A stretch of 64,000 nucleotides of DNA from Shewanella sp. OMA3-2 (GCF_021513195.1 NZ_CP090974.1:1562001-1626000), one strand, 5' to 3'; positions 1 to 9,832 are shown, numbered from the stretch's first letter. The notes: generated from the sequence alone by a model not told the origin. Program-made: numbers and translations.

Positions 1-148
1 TAATTTAGCTTTAATATCGAAATAATAGCATTTTTTGAGTATTTTGAAAGTTCCGCATTTACATTCTATTAATGCTTTCATGCTTTTGTTGCAGCTTTGT
101 TAGGTTTCTTGGAGACTTTTTGCCAATTTACCTTTGGCGTTGAAGTAT

Positions 149-178
149 AAAAAATGCGTTTTTTAGGCGCATTTTTTA
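149..178. terminator. Bidirectional intrinsic terminator below xfp
   Basis: A 10-bp inverted repeat (AAAAAATGCG / CGCATTTTTT) with a 9-nt loop is flanked by T runs on both strands. It lies 48 bp past the xfp stop and would end xfp transcription on the minus strand, and possibly a plus-strand transcript entering from the left. Bases 1-148 show no gene. Confidence 0.7.
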
Positions 179-225
179 TTTGAGTAGCTTAATTTACTGT
201 TAAATCAATTAACAATAGTCCAATG

Positions 226-2592
226 CTAACGAGTCCATACCCAGTTTTCGATTTCAACAGGATCTACCCCATTTACCTTAATGTAGTTTTTATGATCAAC
301 CAAGCGTTGTAACATGTCAGTGGTAATGCGCACGTGTTGAGTTTCGTCAATTACGCTTTGTTGGAATAACTTGTATGCCATATCAATTACTAAGTGGTAC
401 CGAGAGGTGCCGTTACGTACACCCATATCAAATGGAGTTGTAGTTGAACCTTCTTCTTCGTAACCCTTAATACGGAAGCGGCGGTTACCTTTATAATCAA
501 ATACCAGTTTCTTGATGGTGTTTGGGTAACCGTGGTAGTTAAAGACCACGCCTTTATCTTCAGTGAATACTTCATCCATCATCCAAGGCTTGCTTTGGAA
601 CTCAAGGCTGCCTAAACCGCTGCTGTGAAGTTCTGACACACTCACAAAGCGGATACGTACTCTTGGTAATATTTCACGTATTAGCACTAAAGAGGCCATA
701 CATTCTTGAGTCGCATAGTCGCCACAACCGGCTAGTACAACATCAGGATTATTATCTGACGCAAAATCCCACACCATCATGCCATCTTTAGCTTGCTTGC
801 GAGCTTCAGCTAACGACAACCACTGTGGTAGTGATTTCTTACCAGCAACGATAATGTTCAGTTTATCTCTATCTGCATATGCTTTTTCGGTATACACCAA
901 AGTACTGTTAGCATCTGCTGGTAAATAAGCAGAGATAATGTTTGGGTGCTTCTCCAGCATAGCGCCTAGGAAAGACGGGTTCTGGTGAGAATAACCGTTG
1001 TGATCTTGACGCTCTAATAGCGATGACAATACTACGTTACAGGCTGGAATTGGCTTACGGAAATGGATCCCTTGGCTTGCATGAACGTATTTACAGTATT
1101 GGTCCGCCATAGATGACACTACTTGAGAGAAAGCCTCATAAGTTGGGAACATACCGTGACGGCCCGTTACTGTGTAGCCGTGTAACATACCAAAAAGTAA
1201 GTTTTCAGATAACAGCTCAATCACGCGGCCATCACGAGACATGTCTTGATCCCAGTTTTCAATTGGCCACTGCCAAGCACGATCTGTTTCTTCAAATACG
1301 GCTTGTAATTGGTTTGAATAGGTTTCATCAGGGCTGAAAATACGCAGGTTACGTTGATCGCGATTTAGTTTGAATGCATCACGCATCCATTCACCCATTT
1401 TGAGCATTGAGAAACCACGTTGACCACGGGGAGTTTCAGCGCCGTAACCTAGTTTAGCTAAGTCAGGGTTGGCTAAGGCACGCACCACTTCACCACCGTA
1501 GCTTAGGCGTTGACGACCACAGCAAAGATCTTTTGGTGGCATTAAAGACATAATGTCTTTATCAAATACGAGTTCGCCAGTATCAGTAATTTGTACTAGT
1601 TCATCAAACTTATAGCTGGCTAACCATGCATCTAATGCTTCAAGGTGGCCTTTATCTTTAGCACAGTTGCTAACGATAACTTGGTGTGACTCACAGTTAC
1701 CAGCAAGTTTTTTACCCTCATATTCAGTAGTACCAGTCCAGCCTTTTGCTGTTCTCATTAAGATCACCGGCCAGCGTGGTTTAACTACGTCTTCACCAGA
1801 ACGTGCACGGCGTTGAATGTCATTGATCATGTCATAGGACAAGTCCATAGCGGCTAACATCTGATCATAGATGTCAGTATCAAGTTCGTCGTCAACTATG
1901 ATTGGGTGGTAGCCAAGACCACGGAATTCTAAATCAAGCTCTTCATGACTCATGCGTCCCATACGGGTTGGGCCAGAGATTTTATAACCGTTGATGTGAA
2001 CGATTGGCAGAACTGCACCGTTATGCTTAGGTGCAACTAAACGGTTAGCATACCAAGATGCTGCTAGTGGGCCAGTTTCTGCTTCACCGTCGCCGATTAA
2101 ACAGGCTGCAATCAGATTTGGGTTGTCCAGTACTGAGCCCCATGCCACAGACAATGAATAGCCAAGTTCGCCACCTTCTAAGATTTGTCCTGGTGCTTCT
2201 GGATTTGCGTGTGATGGGTAACCATATGCGGCAGAGAATTTTTTACAGATGTCTTCGATACCTGTTTCTGTATAAGGAATTGTCTCTGAGTAGAAATGGC
2301 TTAATGAACCTTCCATAAATAGGTTGGCCTGTACTGCAGGAAAACCATGGCCGGGGCCAACAAGATAGATGAACTCTCGATTATGTTTAACAATGAGACG
2401 GTTTACGTTAGCGTAGACAAAATTGATCCCAGGGCAGGTTCCCCAGTGACCTAGTAGCCTAGGCTTAATATCTGTGTGCTCAAGTTTACGTTTGTAAAGT
2501 ACGTTTTGTTTCAAATAAATTTGCGAAGTTGCAAGGAAGTTAGTGGCTCGAACAAACTTTTTGAGTGCGGTAATTTCATTAGCAGTTGTCAT
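226..2592 (-). CDS. xfp: Xylulose-5-phosphate/fructose-6-phosphate phosphoketolase
   Basis: A thiamine-diphosphate enzyme that splits xylulose-5-P (or fructose-6-P) with phosphate to give acetyl phosphate plus glyceraldehyde-3-P (or erythrose-4-P) in the cytosol. The 788-aa protein is full length for the family. It has an N-terminal XFP_N domain (about residues 20-370) with the conserved GHGFPAVQANLF stretch near residues 81-92 and the cofactor-binding GDGEAETGP at 167-175, a central XFP domain and an XFP_C domain. The start has a GAGGT Shine-Dalgarno about 8 nt upstream. Phosphoketolase genes often sit beside acetate kinase, but none is visible here, so acetyl phosphate would be used through ackA-pta encoded elsewhere. 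It stands alone, divergent from the symporter gene. Confidence 0.95.
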   Translation of the reverse strand: MTTANEITALKKFVRATNFLATSQIYLKQNVLYKRKLEHTDIKPRLLGHWGTCPGINFVYANVNRLIVKHNREFIYLVGPGHGFPAVQANLFMEGSLSHFYSETIPYTETGIEDICKKFSAAYGYPSHANPEAPGQILEGGELGYSLSVAWGSVLDNPNLIAACLIGDGEAETGPLAASWYANRLVAPKHNGAVLPIVHINGYKISGPTRMGRMSHEELDLEFRGLGYHPIIVDDELDTDIYDQMLAAMDLSYDMINDIQRRARSGEDVVKPRWPVILMRTAKGWTGTTEYEGKKLAGNCESHQVIVSNCAKDKGHLEALDAWLASYKFDELVQITDTGELVFDKDIMSLMPPKDLCCGRQRLSYGGEVVRALANPDLAKLGYGAETPRGQRGFSMLKMGEWMRDAFKLNRDQRNLRIFSPDETYSNQLQAVFEETDRAWQWPIENWDQDMSRDGRVIELLSENLLFGMLHGYTVTGRHGMFPTYEAFSQVVSSMADQYCKYVHASQGIHFRKPIPACNVVLSSLLERQDHNGYSHQNPSFLGAMLEKHPNIISAYLPADANSTLVYTEKAYADRDKLNIIVAGKKSLPQWLSLAEARKQAKDGMMVWDFASDNNPDVVLAGCGDYATQECMASLVLIREILPRVRIRFVSVSELHSSGLGSLEFQSKPWMMDEVFTEDKGVVFNYHGYPNTIKKLVFDYKGNRRFRIKGYEEEGSTTTPFDMGVRNGTSRYHLVIDMAYKLFQQSVIDETQHVRITTDMLQRLVDHKNYIKVNGVDPVEIENWVWTR

Positions 2593-3097
2593 ATTGACCT
2601 CATTGGAACGAGAAATATTGAATGATTAATCTTAATTTAAGAACACTGTATTTCATATTGAGGCTTAATAATGTGTGGTGGGTCTAACTTTTGTTAATTA
2701 CGTGGTGATATTTCACTGTAGAGTTATATTGTTTTTGTTGTAGTGTTGGTTTTGTAACGTGGAGGTTTGTTACGTTGCTGTTGAACTAGAGGCTGTGAAG
2801 TGATTTTTAAGGCAAATTTATTAAATTCTAATTGACTGCTTATGTTAATTTGAAGACAGAAAATACCATCGAATATCGTAATGAGTCTTAATGTAATTTC
2901 AAACTAAATTACAGATCATTTGTTGAAAAGGTATAATAAGCCAAGCCACAAGACTGGTTTTCAGTTAATCAAAATTTAAACCAATAATAATCAAGCAATT
3001 AAAATAACTTTGTTTGTCGTGATGACAGCATCTATGCCGAGATATAGATAAGCTGTCGCATGCAGGTAGCGTTATTTCAAAGGAATAGATAAGCATT
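2593..3097. promoter_or_regulatory. Divergent intergenic region between xfp and the AGCS symporter
   Basis: This 505-bp AT-rich gap holds no convincing gene. On the plus strand a promoter-like pair TTACAG (2909-2914), 17-bp spacer, TATAAT (2932-2937) would start a leader of about 150 nt for the symporter gene. That leader contains a long hairpin at 3024-3057 (GACAGC/GCTGTC outside, ATCTAT/ATAGAT inside). No glycine-riboswitch core could be recognised. Confidence 0.5.
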
Positions 3098-4540
3098 ATG
3101 GCAATGTTAGAAAAAATAATTAATTATTTAAACGGCCTGCTTTGGGGCGAGCTATTAGTTTATGGGCTGGTGGGAGCAGGTTTGTATTTTACGGTACGCC
3201 TAGGGTTTATTCAGTTTACTCAGTTTGGTCATGGCCTGAAATTACTCGCGATTAGTCGTAGACCCGGTAAAAATGGATTATCTTCTTTTCAAGTTTTCTG
3301 TACCAGCATGGCTGCTCGAGTCGGTGCGGGTAATATGGCCGGTGTTGCTTTTGCAATAGGTGTAGCAGGCCCTGGAGCTGTTTTTTGGATGTGGGCTATT
3401 GCTGTTTTAGGCATGGCAACCGCGATGATTGAATCTACTCTAGCGCAAGTTTATAAAGTGAAAGATGTGGATGGGCAATACCGTGGTGGCCCTTCTTATT
3501 ATATGGAACAAGGATTAGGGCAGCGCTGGATGGGAGTGTTGTTTTCAGTGCTATTAATTATTTGTTTTGGTTTGGTTTTTAATGCAGTTCAAGCCAATAC
3601 AATAGCCGGTGCGATGACCGCGGTATTTGATGTTGATCCATTGTATATAGGTATTTTGATTACGATCTTTAGTGGTGTAGTCATTATGGGTGGATTAAGA
3701 AAGGTTGCTAAAGTATCGGAATTTATTGTTCCTCTAATGGCATTGGTTTATATCATTATGGCGTTTATTGTCGTAATGATAAATATTGAGGAACTACCAA
3801 GAGTATTTATGCTCGTTATCAATAGTGCATTTGGTTGGCAAGAGGCTGCTGGTGGTGCTATTGCGTATAGTGTGTCCCAAGCTATGCAGGCAGGGATTGC
3901 GCGTGGATTATTTTCAAATGAAGCCGGAATGGGCAGTGCTGCTAATATTGCTGCAAGTGCTTCTCCCAACCCAAATCACCCAGCATCTCAAGGTTATATT
4001 CAAATGATGGGGGTATTTTTTGATACTATCGTTATTTGTACCGCAACAGCGGCAATAATATTGCTTTCGGGTGATGCTGCTGGTTCTGGTGAAGGCATTG
4101 GCATGACAATCAATGCATTAACTTTTCATGTTGGTGCATGGGGCGGTGCCTTTATTGCTTTAGCTATCTTGTTATTCTGTTTTACCTCTATTATTGCAAA
4201 TTACTCTTATGCTGAAACTAACATCATGTTTTTGTCTGGTAACAGCAAAAAAGCATTACCTTTATTTAGACTGGTAGTATTAGGCATGGTGATGTTTGGT
4301 GCTATGGCTAAAATTGGTTTGGTATGGGATTTAGCTGATGTGTCTATGGGGCTAATGGCGTTGGTTAACATTGTCGCAATAGTGTTACTTTCAGGATTAG
4401 CCATTAGAGTCATTAATGATTATCGTCAGCAAGTTAAAGAGGGAAAAGATCCGGTATTTGATACCAGTAAATTTCCTGAGTTAGCAGATCAATTGGAAGA
4501 GAAAATTTGGCCAGACTTATCTGCTAATAACAAAAAATAA
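3098..4540 (+). CDS. Sodium:alanine/glycine symporter, AGCS family
   Basis: An inner-membrane transporter that takes up alanine or glycine with sodium. The 480-aa protein is strongly hydrophobic with about ten membrane segments. It carries AGCS signatures: RLGFIQF near residues 34-40, GAGNMAGVA near 77-85, and SNEAGMGSA near 273-281, which is the family's most conserved motif. The upstream AAAGGAA lies about 13 nt from the ATG, a long spacing. A second ATG two codons later would improve it only by increasing the distance, so the first is kept. It is a single-gene unit with its own promoter, a structured leader and a terminator at 4587-4618. Alanine or glycine specificity is inferred from the family only. 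Confidence 0.9.
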   Translation: MAMLEKIINYLNGLLWGELLVYGLVGAGLYFTVRLGFIQFTQFGHGLKLLAISRRPGKNGLSSFQVFCTSMAARVGAGNMAGVAFAIGVAGPGAVFWMWAIAVLGMATAMIESTLAQVYKVKDVDGQYRGGPSYYMEQGLGQRWMGVLFSVLLIICFGLVFNAVQANTIAGAMTAVFDVDPLYIGILITIFSGVVIMGGLRKVAKVSEFIVPLMALVYIIMAFIVVMINIEELPRVFMLVINSAFGWQEAAGGAIAYSVSQAMQAGIARGLFSNEAGMGSAANIAASASPNPNHPASQGYIQMMGVFFDTIVICTATAAIILLSGDAAGSGEGIGMTINALTFHVGAWGGAFIALAILLFCFTSIIANYSYAETNIMFLSGNSKKALPLFRLVVLGMVMFGAMAKIGLVWDLADVSMGLMALVNIVAIVLLSGLAIRVINDYRQQVKEGKDPVFDTSKFPELADQLEEKIWPDLSANNKK

Positions 4541-4586
4541 GCGACTGTTGTTTTTTATGCATTGATTTAATGCGTTAGTCTAATCG

Positions 4587-4618
4587 AAAAAACCATGCTT
4601 ATTCAGCATGGTTTTTTT
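4587..4618 (+). terminator. Intrinsic terminator of the AGCS gene
   Basis: A perfect 13-bp stem (AAAAAACCATGCT / AGCATGGTTTTTT) is followed by a T run, 46 bp after the symporter stop. It is near-symmetric and could work in both directions. It ends where the yaaA leader begins. Confidence 0.85.
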
Positions 4619-4664
4619 GTATCAGTCACGTATTATGGACAGTATTCAGATAAAGGAGTTAACC

Positions 4665-5441
4665 ATGCTGGTTTTAGTATCACCTGCCAAAACATTAGAT
4701 TTTGAACATCCGCCCATAACGGCAACGTTTACTCAACCGACATTATTATCCCATAGTGAATCACTGATTAAGATATGTCGGCAGCTAACTCCTGTTGATA
4801 TTGCTAGTTTAATGAAGGTAAGTGATAAAATTGCCGGTTTGAATGCTGCTCGTTTTGCACAATGGCAGCCAGACTTTACCCCCACTAATGCCAAACAAGC
4901 TATGTTCGCTTTTAGAGGCGATGTTTATACCGGATTTGATGCAGACAGCTTGTCAGAACCGCAAATTGAATCCGCACAGCGACATATGCGTATATTGTCA
5001 GGTTTATATGGCTTGCTTAAACCTCTTGATTTAATTCAGCCTTATCGATTGGAAATGGGGACAAAACTAGCTAATTCAGCAGGAGATAATTTATATGCTT
5101 TTTGGGGGGAGATTATTACTGATGAAGTGAATAAAGCATTGGCAGAGCAGGGCGATGACATTATCGTTAATTTAGCTTCTAATGAGTACTTCAAGTCAGT
5201 TAAGGTCAAGCAACTTAAAGGGCAACTTATTACCCCAGTTTTTAAAGATTGTAAGAATGGTCAGTATAAGATAATTAGTTTTTACGCCAAAAAAGCACGC
5301 GGTTTGATGGCAAGGTATATTGTCAATAATCAACCTAAGACATTAAAACAGTTAATTGAATTTGACTTAGAGGGTTACTATTACAGTCCTGAGCAGTCTA
5401 AGGTTGATAGCCCAGTGTTCTTACGTGATGAGCAGCACTAG
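4665..5441 (+). CDS. yaaA: Peroxide stress resistance protein YaaA
   Basis: A 258-aa member of the YaaA/DUF328 (UPF0246) family. In E. coli, YaaA lowers intracellular free iron and protects DNA during peroxide stress. The N-terminus [14 protein letters not shown] is the family signature. An in-frame ATG exists 57 bp upstream at 4608 inside the preceding terminator, but ATG 4665 has AAAGGAG at ideal spacing and matches the family start, so it is chosen. It is a single-gene unit ended by the hairpin at 5493-5522. Confidence 0.93.
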   Translation: MLVLVSPAKTLDFEHPPITATFTQPTLLSHSESLIKICRQLTPVDIASLMKVSDKIAGLNAARFAQWQPDFTPTNAKQAMFAFRGDVYTGFDADSLSEPQIESAQRHMRILSGLYGLLKPLDLIQPYRLEMGTKLANSAGDNLYAFWGEIITDEVNKALAEQGDDIIVNLASNEYFKSVKVKQLKGQLITPVFKDCKNGQYKIISFYAKKARGLMARYIVNNQPKTLKQLIEFDLEGYYYSPEQSKVDSPVFLRDEQH

Positions 5442-5492
5442 AAACCACTAATCCTGTAAAATGAAGATGTTGATTGCATCAACAGGATGATA

Positions 5493-5522
5493 AAAAATGC
5501 CCTGATGTTAAGGGCATTTTTA
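5493..5522 (+). terminator. Intrinsic terminator of yaaA
   Basis: An 11-bp stem (AAAAATGCCCT / AGGGCATTTTT) with a 7-nt loop and T tract, 50 bp after yaaA. The A-rich left arm lets it also serve the converging M28 peptidase gene on the minus strand. Confidence 0.8.
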
Positions 5523-5566
5523 TGAATAACACTTGGCAAAATATCAAGTAGGGTTCATCACTATGA

Positions 5567-7006
5567 TCATTCAGACTTTTTTAATGGTCTTAGGTCAATC
5601 TCAGATTGCGCCATCATATAAGCAAATTGCACATAGGCTGCTACATTTTGAGCCAATGCCTTTGGATCGATTTTATCTAAAGTATCATTAGGGGTGTGAT
5701 GATAATCAAAGTAATCAGTACCATCTTGTTTTAACGATGCAACAGGTACGCCCAAACTAGGCATCATAGAGACATCAGGGCCGCCAGAAGCGTCATTAGT
5801 GCCTAAAGCTACGCCGTTTAATGTCATAGTCGATACTTGGTGTTGAATTTGACTAAAGCTTGCTGGCGCAACATTAAAGTCAATTTGATAAACAGGACCT
5901 GCACCAAAATCAGATTCTGCTGCAATATAATGCTTTTCTAGTTCGCTGGCATGCATCTCTGCGTAGGCTTTTCCACCAACTAAACCTACTTCTTCAGCGG
6001 CATATAGCACAACACGAATAGTACGAGCAGGTTTTTGTGGTAAATCTTGAATTAACTTTGCCGCCGCAGTAACAATAGCGACTCCAGCTCCGTCATCAAT
6101 CGCACCGGTGCCTTCGTCCCATGAATCTAAATGTGCTCCAATTAATACGATTTCATCAGGCTTGCTACTGCCAGTTACCTCGGCTATAACATTGTAAGAG
6201 GTAGCAATACCTAAATTTTCTGATGTCATATTCAATGACATAATAATATTAGGGTCACGCTTTAACATGGCGTTGATTAAGTCGGCATCTGGTGCTGACA
6301 TTGCCGCAGCAGGAATTTTAGGTACATCTTCTTGGTAACGCATCATACCCGTATGAGCCATACGGTCATGATCTGTTCCAATTGAGCGAATGACTACCGC
6401 AACAGCGCCTTTTTTAGCGGCCTCTACAGCGCCTTTAGAGCGTCCACCAACAGTAACACCATAACCATTACCATCTTTATGTCGATCAGTTTTATGGTCG
6501 ATAAAAACAATTTTTCCCTCAATGCGCCCAGGTGAGGCCAAAGTGAGCTCTTCTAACGATTCAAAGCGTACTATGGGTGCTTGAATGCCTGTATCTGGAG
6601 TGCCTATGCTACCGCCCAGAGCGGCGATCACCAAAGGCTGCTCAAACGGTGACACAATACTGGCAGATGTCATGGTCCCTCTAGACCATGCCGGAACTTG
6701 AACTGATTCTTTATAGACTTTATCAAAGCCCATTAACCACAGTTTTTCCATTGCCCATTCGACAGCCATAATATCCTTATCTGTGCCAGCTAATCGAGGT
6801 CCTACTTCTACTGTGAGTGACTCAACAATATCGTAGGCTCTATTTGAACTAAGCGCTTGTTGCGCTAATTGTTGACTGATTTGCGCATCTTCAGAGTCAT
6901 TAATGACCCGTTCGAGCGATTTAGGTTTAGATGGTGTTGTTTGCTGGCAGCCAAATAATGCCACTGCAAATAAAGCTGTTAAGCTGAGGTGTTGATAATT
7001 TCGCAT
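5567..7006 (-). CDS. Secreted M28-family zinc aminopeptidase (lipoprotein)
   Basis: A 479-aa predicted periplasmic or outer-membrane-anchored metallopeptidase. Residues 1-20 form a lipoprotein signal with lipobox LFGC and Cys20 as lipidation site. A PA (protease-associated) domain spans about 135-245. The M28 catalytic domain follows, with likely di-zinc ligands His292 and Asp304 or Asp305 (AHLDSWDEGTGAIDDGAG), Glu338/Glu339 (AAEEVGLVGG), Asp366 and His437 (YFDYHHTPNDT). The family removes N-terminal residues from peptides; the exact substrate cannot be told. It is divergent from the hlyU-type gene with a 131-bp gap. Confidence 0.88.
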   Translation of the reverse strand: MRNYQHLSLTALFAVALFGCQQTTPSKPKSLERVINDSEDAQISQQLAQQALSSNRAYDIVESLTVEVGPRLAGTDKDIMAVEWAMEKLWLMGFDKVYKESVQVPAWSRGTMTSASIVSPFEQPLVIAALGGSIGTPDTGIQAPIVRFESLEELTLASPGRIEGKIVFIDHKTDRHKDGNGYGVTVGGRSKGAVEAAKKGAVAVVIRSIGTDHDRMAHTGMMRYQEDVPKIPAAAMSAPDADLINAMLKRDPNIIMSLNMTSENLGIATSYNVIAEVTGSSKPDEIVLIGAHLDSWDEGTGAIDDGAGVAIVTAAAKLIQDLPQKPARTIRVVLYAAEEVGLVGGKAYAEMHASELEKHYIAAESDFGAGPVYQIDFNVAPASFSQIQHQVSTMTLNGVALGTNDASGGPDVSMMPSLGVPVASLKQDGTDYFDYHHTPNDTLDKIDPKALAQNVAAYVQFAYMMAQSEIDLRPLKKSE

Positions 7007-7137
7007 GAGTTTCCTTCAAATATTCTAACTATGTCTCATTTTTTTAAACAATCTACCAAAAAGTGTGCTTTATGTCCCGACTCTATTTTTAAGGTGACGC
7101 TATATTAGGCAAATGTTAGATGAGGAGAGTATTTTAG

Positions 7138-7437
7138 GTGATGGATATAGAGAAAATGCAGCAACAAGCCGATCATGCGGTGGTCTTATTAAAAGCGCTA
7201 GCGAATGAACGCAGACTGTTTATTTTATGTCACCTGCTTAATGATGGTGAAATGTGTGTAGGTGATATGAATAAAAAGCTAGGGCTAAGTCAGTCAGCTT
7301 TATCGCAACACCTTGCATGGTTAAGAAAAGATAATCTAGTTGGCACACGCAAAGAGGCACAAACTGTTTACTACTCATTAAAAAGCGATGAAGTAAAAGC
7401 GCTTATTCAGGTACTGAATAATATGTATTGCCACTAA
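7138..7437 (+). CDS. hlyU: ArsR-family transcriptional regulator, HlyU type
   Basis: A 99-aa winged-helix repressor of the ArsR/SmtB family. The recognition region (LSQSALSQHLAWLRKDNLV, residues 50-68) and the C-terminal RKEAQTVYYSL closely resemble Vibrio HlyU. Counting from the GTG start, Cys31 (FILC) and Cys98 (MYC) correspond to the cysteine pair of V. cholerae HlyU reported as a redox switch (from memory), so it may sense thiol oxidation. The start is GTG at 7138 or ATG at 7141, both served by GAGGAG at 7122-7127. Its target is not evident; the divergent peptidase is one candidate. Confidence 0.85.
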   Translation: MMDIEKMQQQADHAVVLLKALANERRLFILCHLLNDGEMCVGDMNKKLGLSQSALSQHLAWLRKDNLVGTRKEAQTVYYSLKSDEVKALIQVLNNMYCH

Positions 7438-7586
7438 GCGGTATTCGTTAAGCCTTAATCGTTATTAAGCGGTTAAGGTTTTTATTACCTACTTGGCTAA
7501 GTTGTGGCATTAGTTTTACTTCTATTAATTGGTTTAATGCTTACATCGAATAGATTAATTGAACTAATCCGCTGAATTTTAAGCAT

Positions 7587-7613
7587 AAAAAAACCGGCCT
7601 AGGCCGGTTTTTT
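7587..7613. terminator. Bidirectional terminator between hlyU and rpsT
   Basis: A perfect GC-rich palindrome (AAAAAACCGGCCT / AGGCCGGTTTTTT) lies 17 bp beyond the rpsT stop, with T runs on both strands. It ends rpsT on the minus strand and can catch read-through from the hlyU side. A weaker stem (CCTTAA/TTAAGG) sits nearer hlyU at about 7453-7480. Confidence 0.9.
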
Positions 7614-7629
7614 GAGATTGATTACTAAA

Positions 7630-7896
7630 TTAAGCAACTAGTGCTTTGATTCTAGCATTCAAACGTGACTTTTGACGGCCAGCTCTATTCTTGTGAATAA
7701 GGCCTTTTGTCGCCATACGGTCAACTATTGGTTGTGCAACTGCGAACGCTTCTGTAGCCGCTTTGTGGTCACCGATCTTGATAGCAGCGATGACTTTCTT
7801 AACGTATGTACGTAACATTGAGCGACGGCTTGCGTTATGCTGACGACGCTTTTCAGACTGAAGCGCGCGCTTCTTTGCAGACTTGCTATTAGCCAA
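7630..7896 (-). CDS. rpsT: 30S ribosomal protein S20
   Basis: The 88-aa basic protein begins [17 protein letters not shown], typical of S20, which binds 16S rRNA early in 30S assembly. The start codon is TTG (7894-7896), preceded by AGGAGT. E. coli rpsT also uses UUG, which is linked to its autogenous translational control. Its position divergent from murJ-ribF-ileS matches the order in many gammaproteobacteria. Confidence 0.98.
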   Translation of the reverse strand: MANSKSAKKRALQSEKRRQHNASRRSMLRTYVKKVIAAIKIGDHKAATEAFAVAQPIVDRMATKGLIHKNRAGRQKSRLNARIKALVA

Positions 7897-8153
7897 GGTG
7901 CAACTCCTAAAAACTGGATTTGATACTTTTAAAGGTCGAGGAATATGCCTGCTTTAAGTCGCTTTGTCAACGACTAAAATTGAAATCTCATCATAAATGA
8001 TAAAATATACAATCGGCGTGCTTATCTTCAACCCACTCGTGTAATATGTGGCGTAATTCTAACAGCTCTTTAGCCTCTGTGACAGAGTTTGCTTAGAATA
8101 TTTGCAACAAATCCCATTAAATTTTATGGGCAAGATGAGCTTTTGGGGGTCAA

Positions 8154-9722
8154 TTGAGTAAAAAGTTAATTAAATCAGGTGTCGTTGTTAGTGCTATGAC
8201 ATTGATTTCTCGTGTAATGGGGTTAGTGCGTGATGTTGTTATTGCAAACTTAATGGGAGCAGGAAGCAGCGCAGATGTTTTTTTCTTTGCTAACAAAATA
8301 CCTAATTTTTTACGTCGTCTATTTGCTGAAGGTGCTTTCGCACAGGCATTTGTGCCTGTTTTAACGGAATATCAAGAAAAACATTCAGCCGAGGAAACGC
8401 GGGAGTTACTCGGTAAGGTTACCGGTACACTAGGTTTATTGGTCACTATCGTGACCTTAGTTGGTGTTATTGGCTCCCCTATACTTGCTGCGTTATTTGG
8501 CGGTGGCTGGTTTTTAGACTGGTTGAACGATGGACCCAATGCCGAAAAGTTCGAGCTTGCATCATTAATGCTTAAAATTACTTTTCCTTACTTATGGTTT
8601 ATTACTTTTACTGCGTTAGCAGGGTCAATCTTAAATACTAGAGGCCGGTTTGCAGTATCGGCATTTACACCGGTTTTTCTTAACATTGCCATTATCGGGT
8701 TTGCTTTATATGCATCTCCCACTATGGAAAGCCCAGAAATAGGATTGGCATGGGGGGTTTTTGTTGGTGGCCTGGTGCAATTTGTATTTCAAATCCCTTT
8801 TTTAATTCAAGAGCGCGCGTTAATTAAACCTTCTTGGGGTTGGCATCATCCGGGTGTGGTTAAAATTCGTACCTTAATGCTTCCCGCACTGTTTGGGGTA
8901 TCCGTTTCTCAAATTAATTTACTGTTTGATACCTTTATTGCCAGCTTTTTAATGACGGGATCGATTAGCTGGCTATATTACGCTGATCGGTTACTTGAGT
9001 TTCCACTCGGATTATTTGGTATTGCTATCGCAACGGTAATTTTACCCGCTCTTTCTAGAAAGCATATTAACGCTGAAGGGGAAGGGTTTCGTCAAACCAT
9101 GGATTGGGGCGTTAAAGCCATTTTGCTATTAGGCATGCCAGCTATGTTTGGTTTGATTTTGCTCGCGCAACCTATGTTGATGGTGTTGTTTATGCGCGGT
9201 GCATTTAGCCTCACCGATGTTGAAATGGCCTCGTACAGCCTAGTGGCTTATGGTGCAGGCTTGCTGAGTTTTATGATGATTAAAGTGTTAGCGCCAGGTT
9301 ATTATGCTAGGCATGATACAAAAACACCCGTTAAGTTCGGTATTATTGCTATGGTAACTAACATGGTGTTTAACCTTATATTTGCTATTCCATTTGGTTA
9401 TGTAGGTTTAGCAATAGCGACATCCTTATCAGCATTACTTAATGCTGGATTATTATACCGTGGTTTACATAAGGCTGGGGTGTACAATCTTAGCCGCGCA
9501 ACATTGATATTTACGCTTAAAATTGTCATCGCGACAGCGGTAATGTCTGCAATGTTATGGTATTTTTTACCTGTTCAATCACAATGGCTTAGTTGGAGCA
9601 TTAGTGAAAGAATGATGGCGTTAGTCGCGCTTATTTGTAGCGGCGCATTAACTTATCTGGTTACCTTACTTTTGCTCGGTGTCAGACCATGGAAAATAAA
9701 AACAGCCCCAGTTGTTCCTTAA
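8154..9722 (+). CDS. murJ: Lipid II flippase MurJ
   Basis: An inner-membrane flippase that moves the peptidoglycan precursor lipid II to the periplasm. The 522-aa protein has about 14 hydrophobic segments. Its N-terminus (SAMTLISRVMGLVRD, then FLRRLFAEGAFAQAFVP) is the MviN/MurJ signature. The start is TTG at 8154 with GGGGGT just upstream; no in-frame ATG gives the family N-terminus. It is the first gene of the murJ-ribF-ileS-lspA-fkpB-ispH block; the 110-bp gap to ribF may hold a second promoter. Confidence 0.96.
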   Translation: MSKKLIKSGVVVSAMTLISRVMGLVRDVVIANLMGAGSSADVFFFANKIPNFLRRLFAEGAFAQAFVPVLTEYQEKHSAEETRELLGKVTGTLGLLVTIVTLVGVIGSPILAALFGGGWFLDWLNDGPNAEKFELASLMLKITFPYLWFITFTALAGSILNTRGRFAVSAFTPVFLNIAIIGFALYASPTMESPEIGLAWGVFVGGLVQFVFQIPFLIQERALIKPSWGWHHPGVVKIRTLMLPALFGVSVSQINLLFDTFIASFLMTGSISWLYYADRLLEFPLGLFGIAIATVILPALSRKHINAEGEGFRQTMDWGVKAILLLGMPAMFGLILLAQPMLMVLFMRGAFSLTDVEMASYSLVAYGAGLLSFMMIKVLAPGYYARHDTKTPVKFGIIAMVTNMVFNLIFAIPFGYVGLAIATSLSALLNAGLLYRGLHKAGVYNLSRATLIFTLKIVIATAVMSAMLWYFLPVQSQWLSWSISERMMALVALICSGALTYLVTLLLLGVRPWKIKTAPVVP

Positions 9723-9832
9723 GCGCAGATTTATAGTCGCTTAATAGAGTTAGTGGGTTTAAGTGAACGGTGGTTTGGGTATATAATCTGCCGATTTACT
9801 ATTAATAAACAATTTAGGCAAGTATTGGCGTA

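Noticed and set aside
2944..3097. Glycine riboswitch before the AGCS gene
   Set aside because: The characteristic aptamer core sequences were not seen, only an unclassified hairpin.
4608..4664. Upstream start for yaaA
   Set aside because: It lies within the preceding terminator and adds residues absent from the family; ATG 4665 has a clear Shine-Dalgarno.
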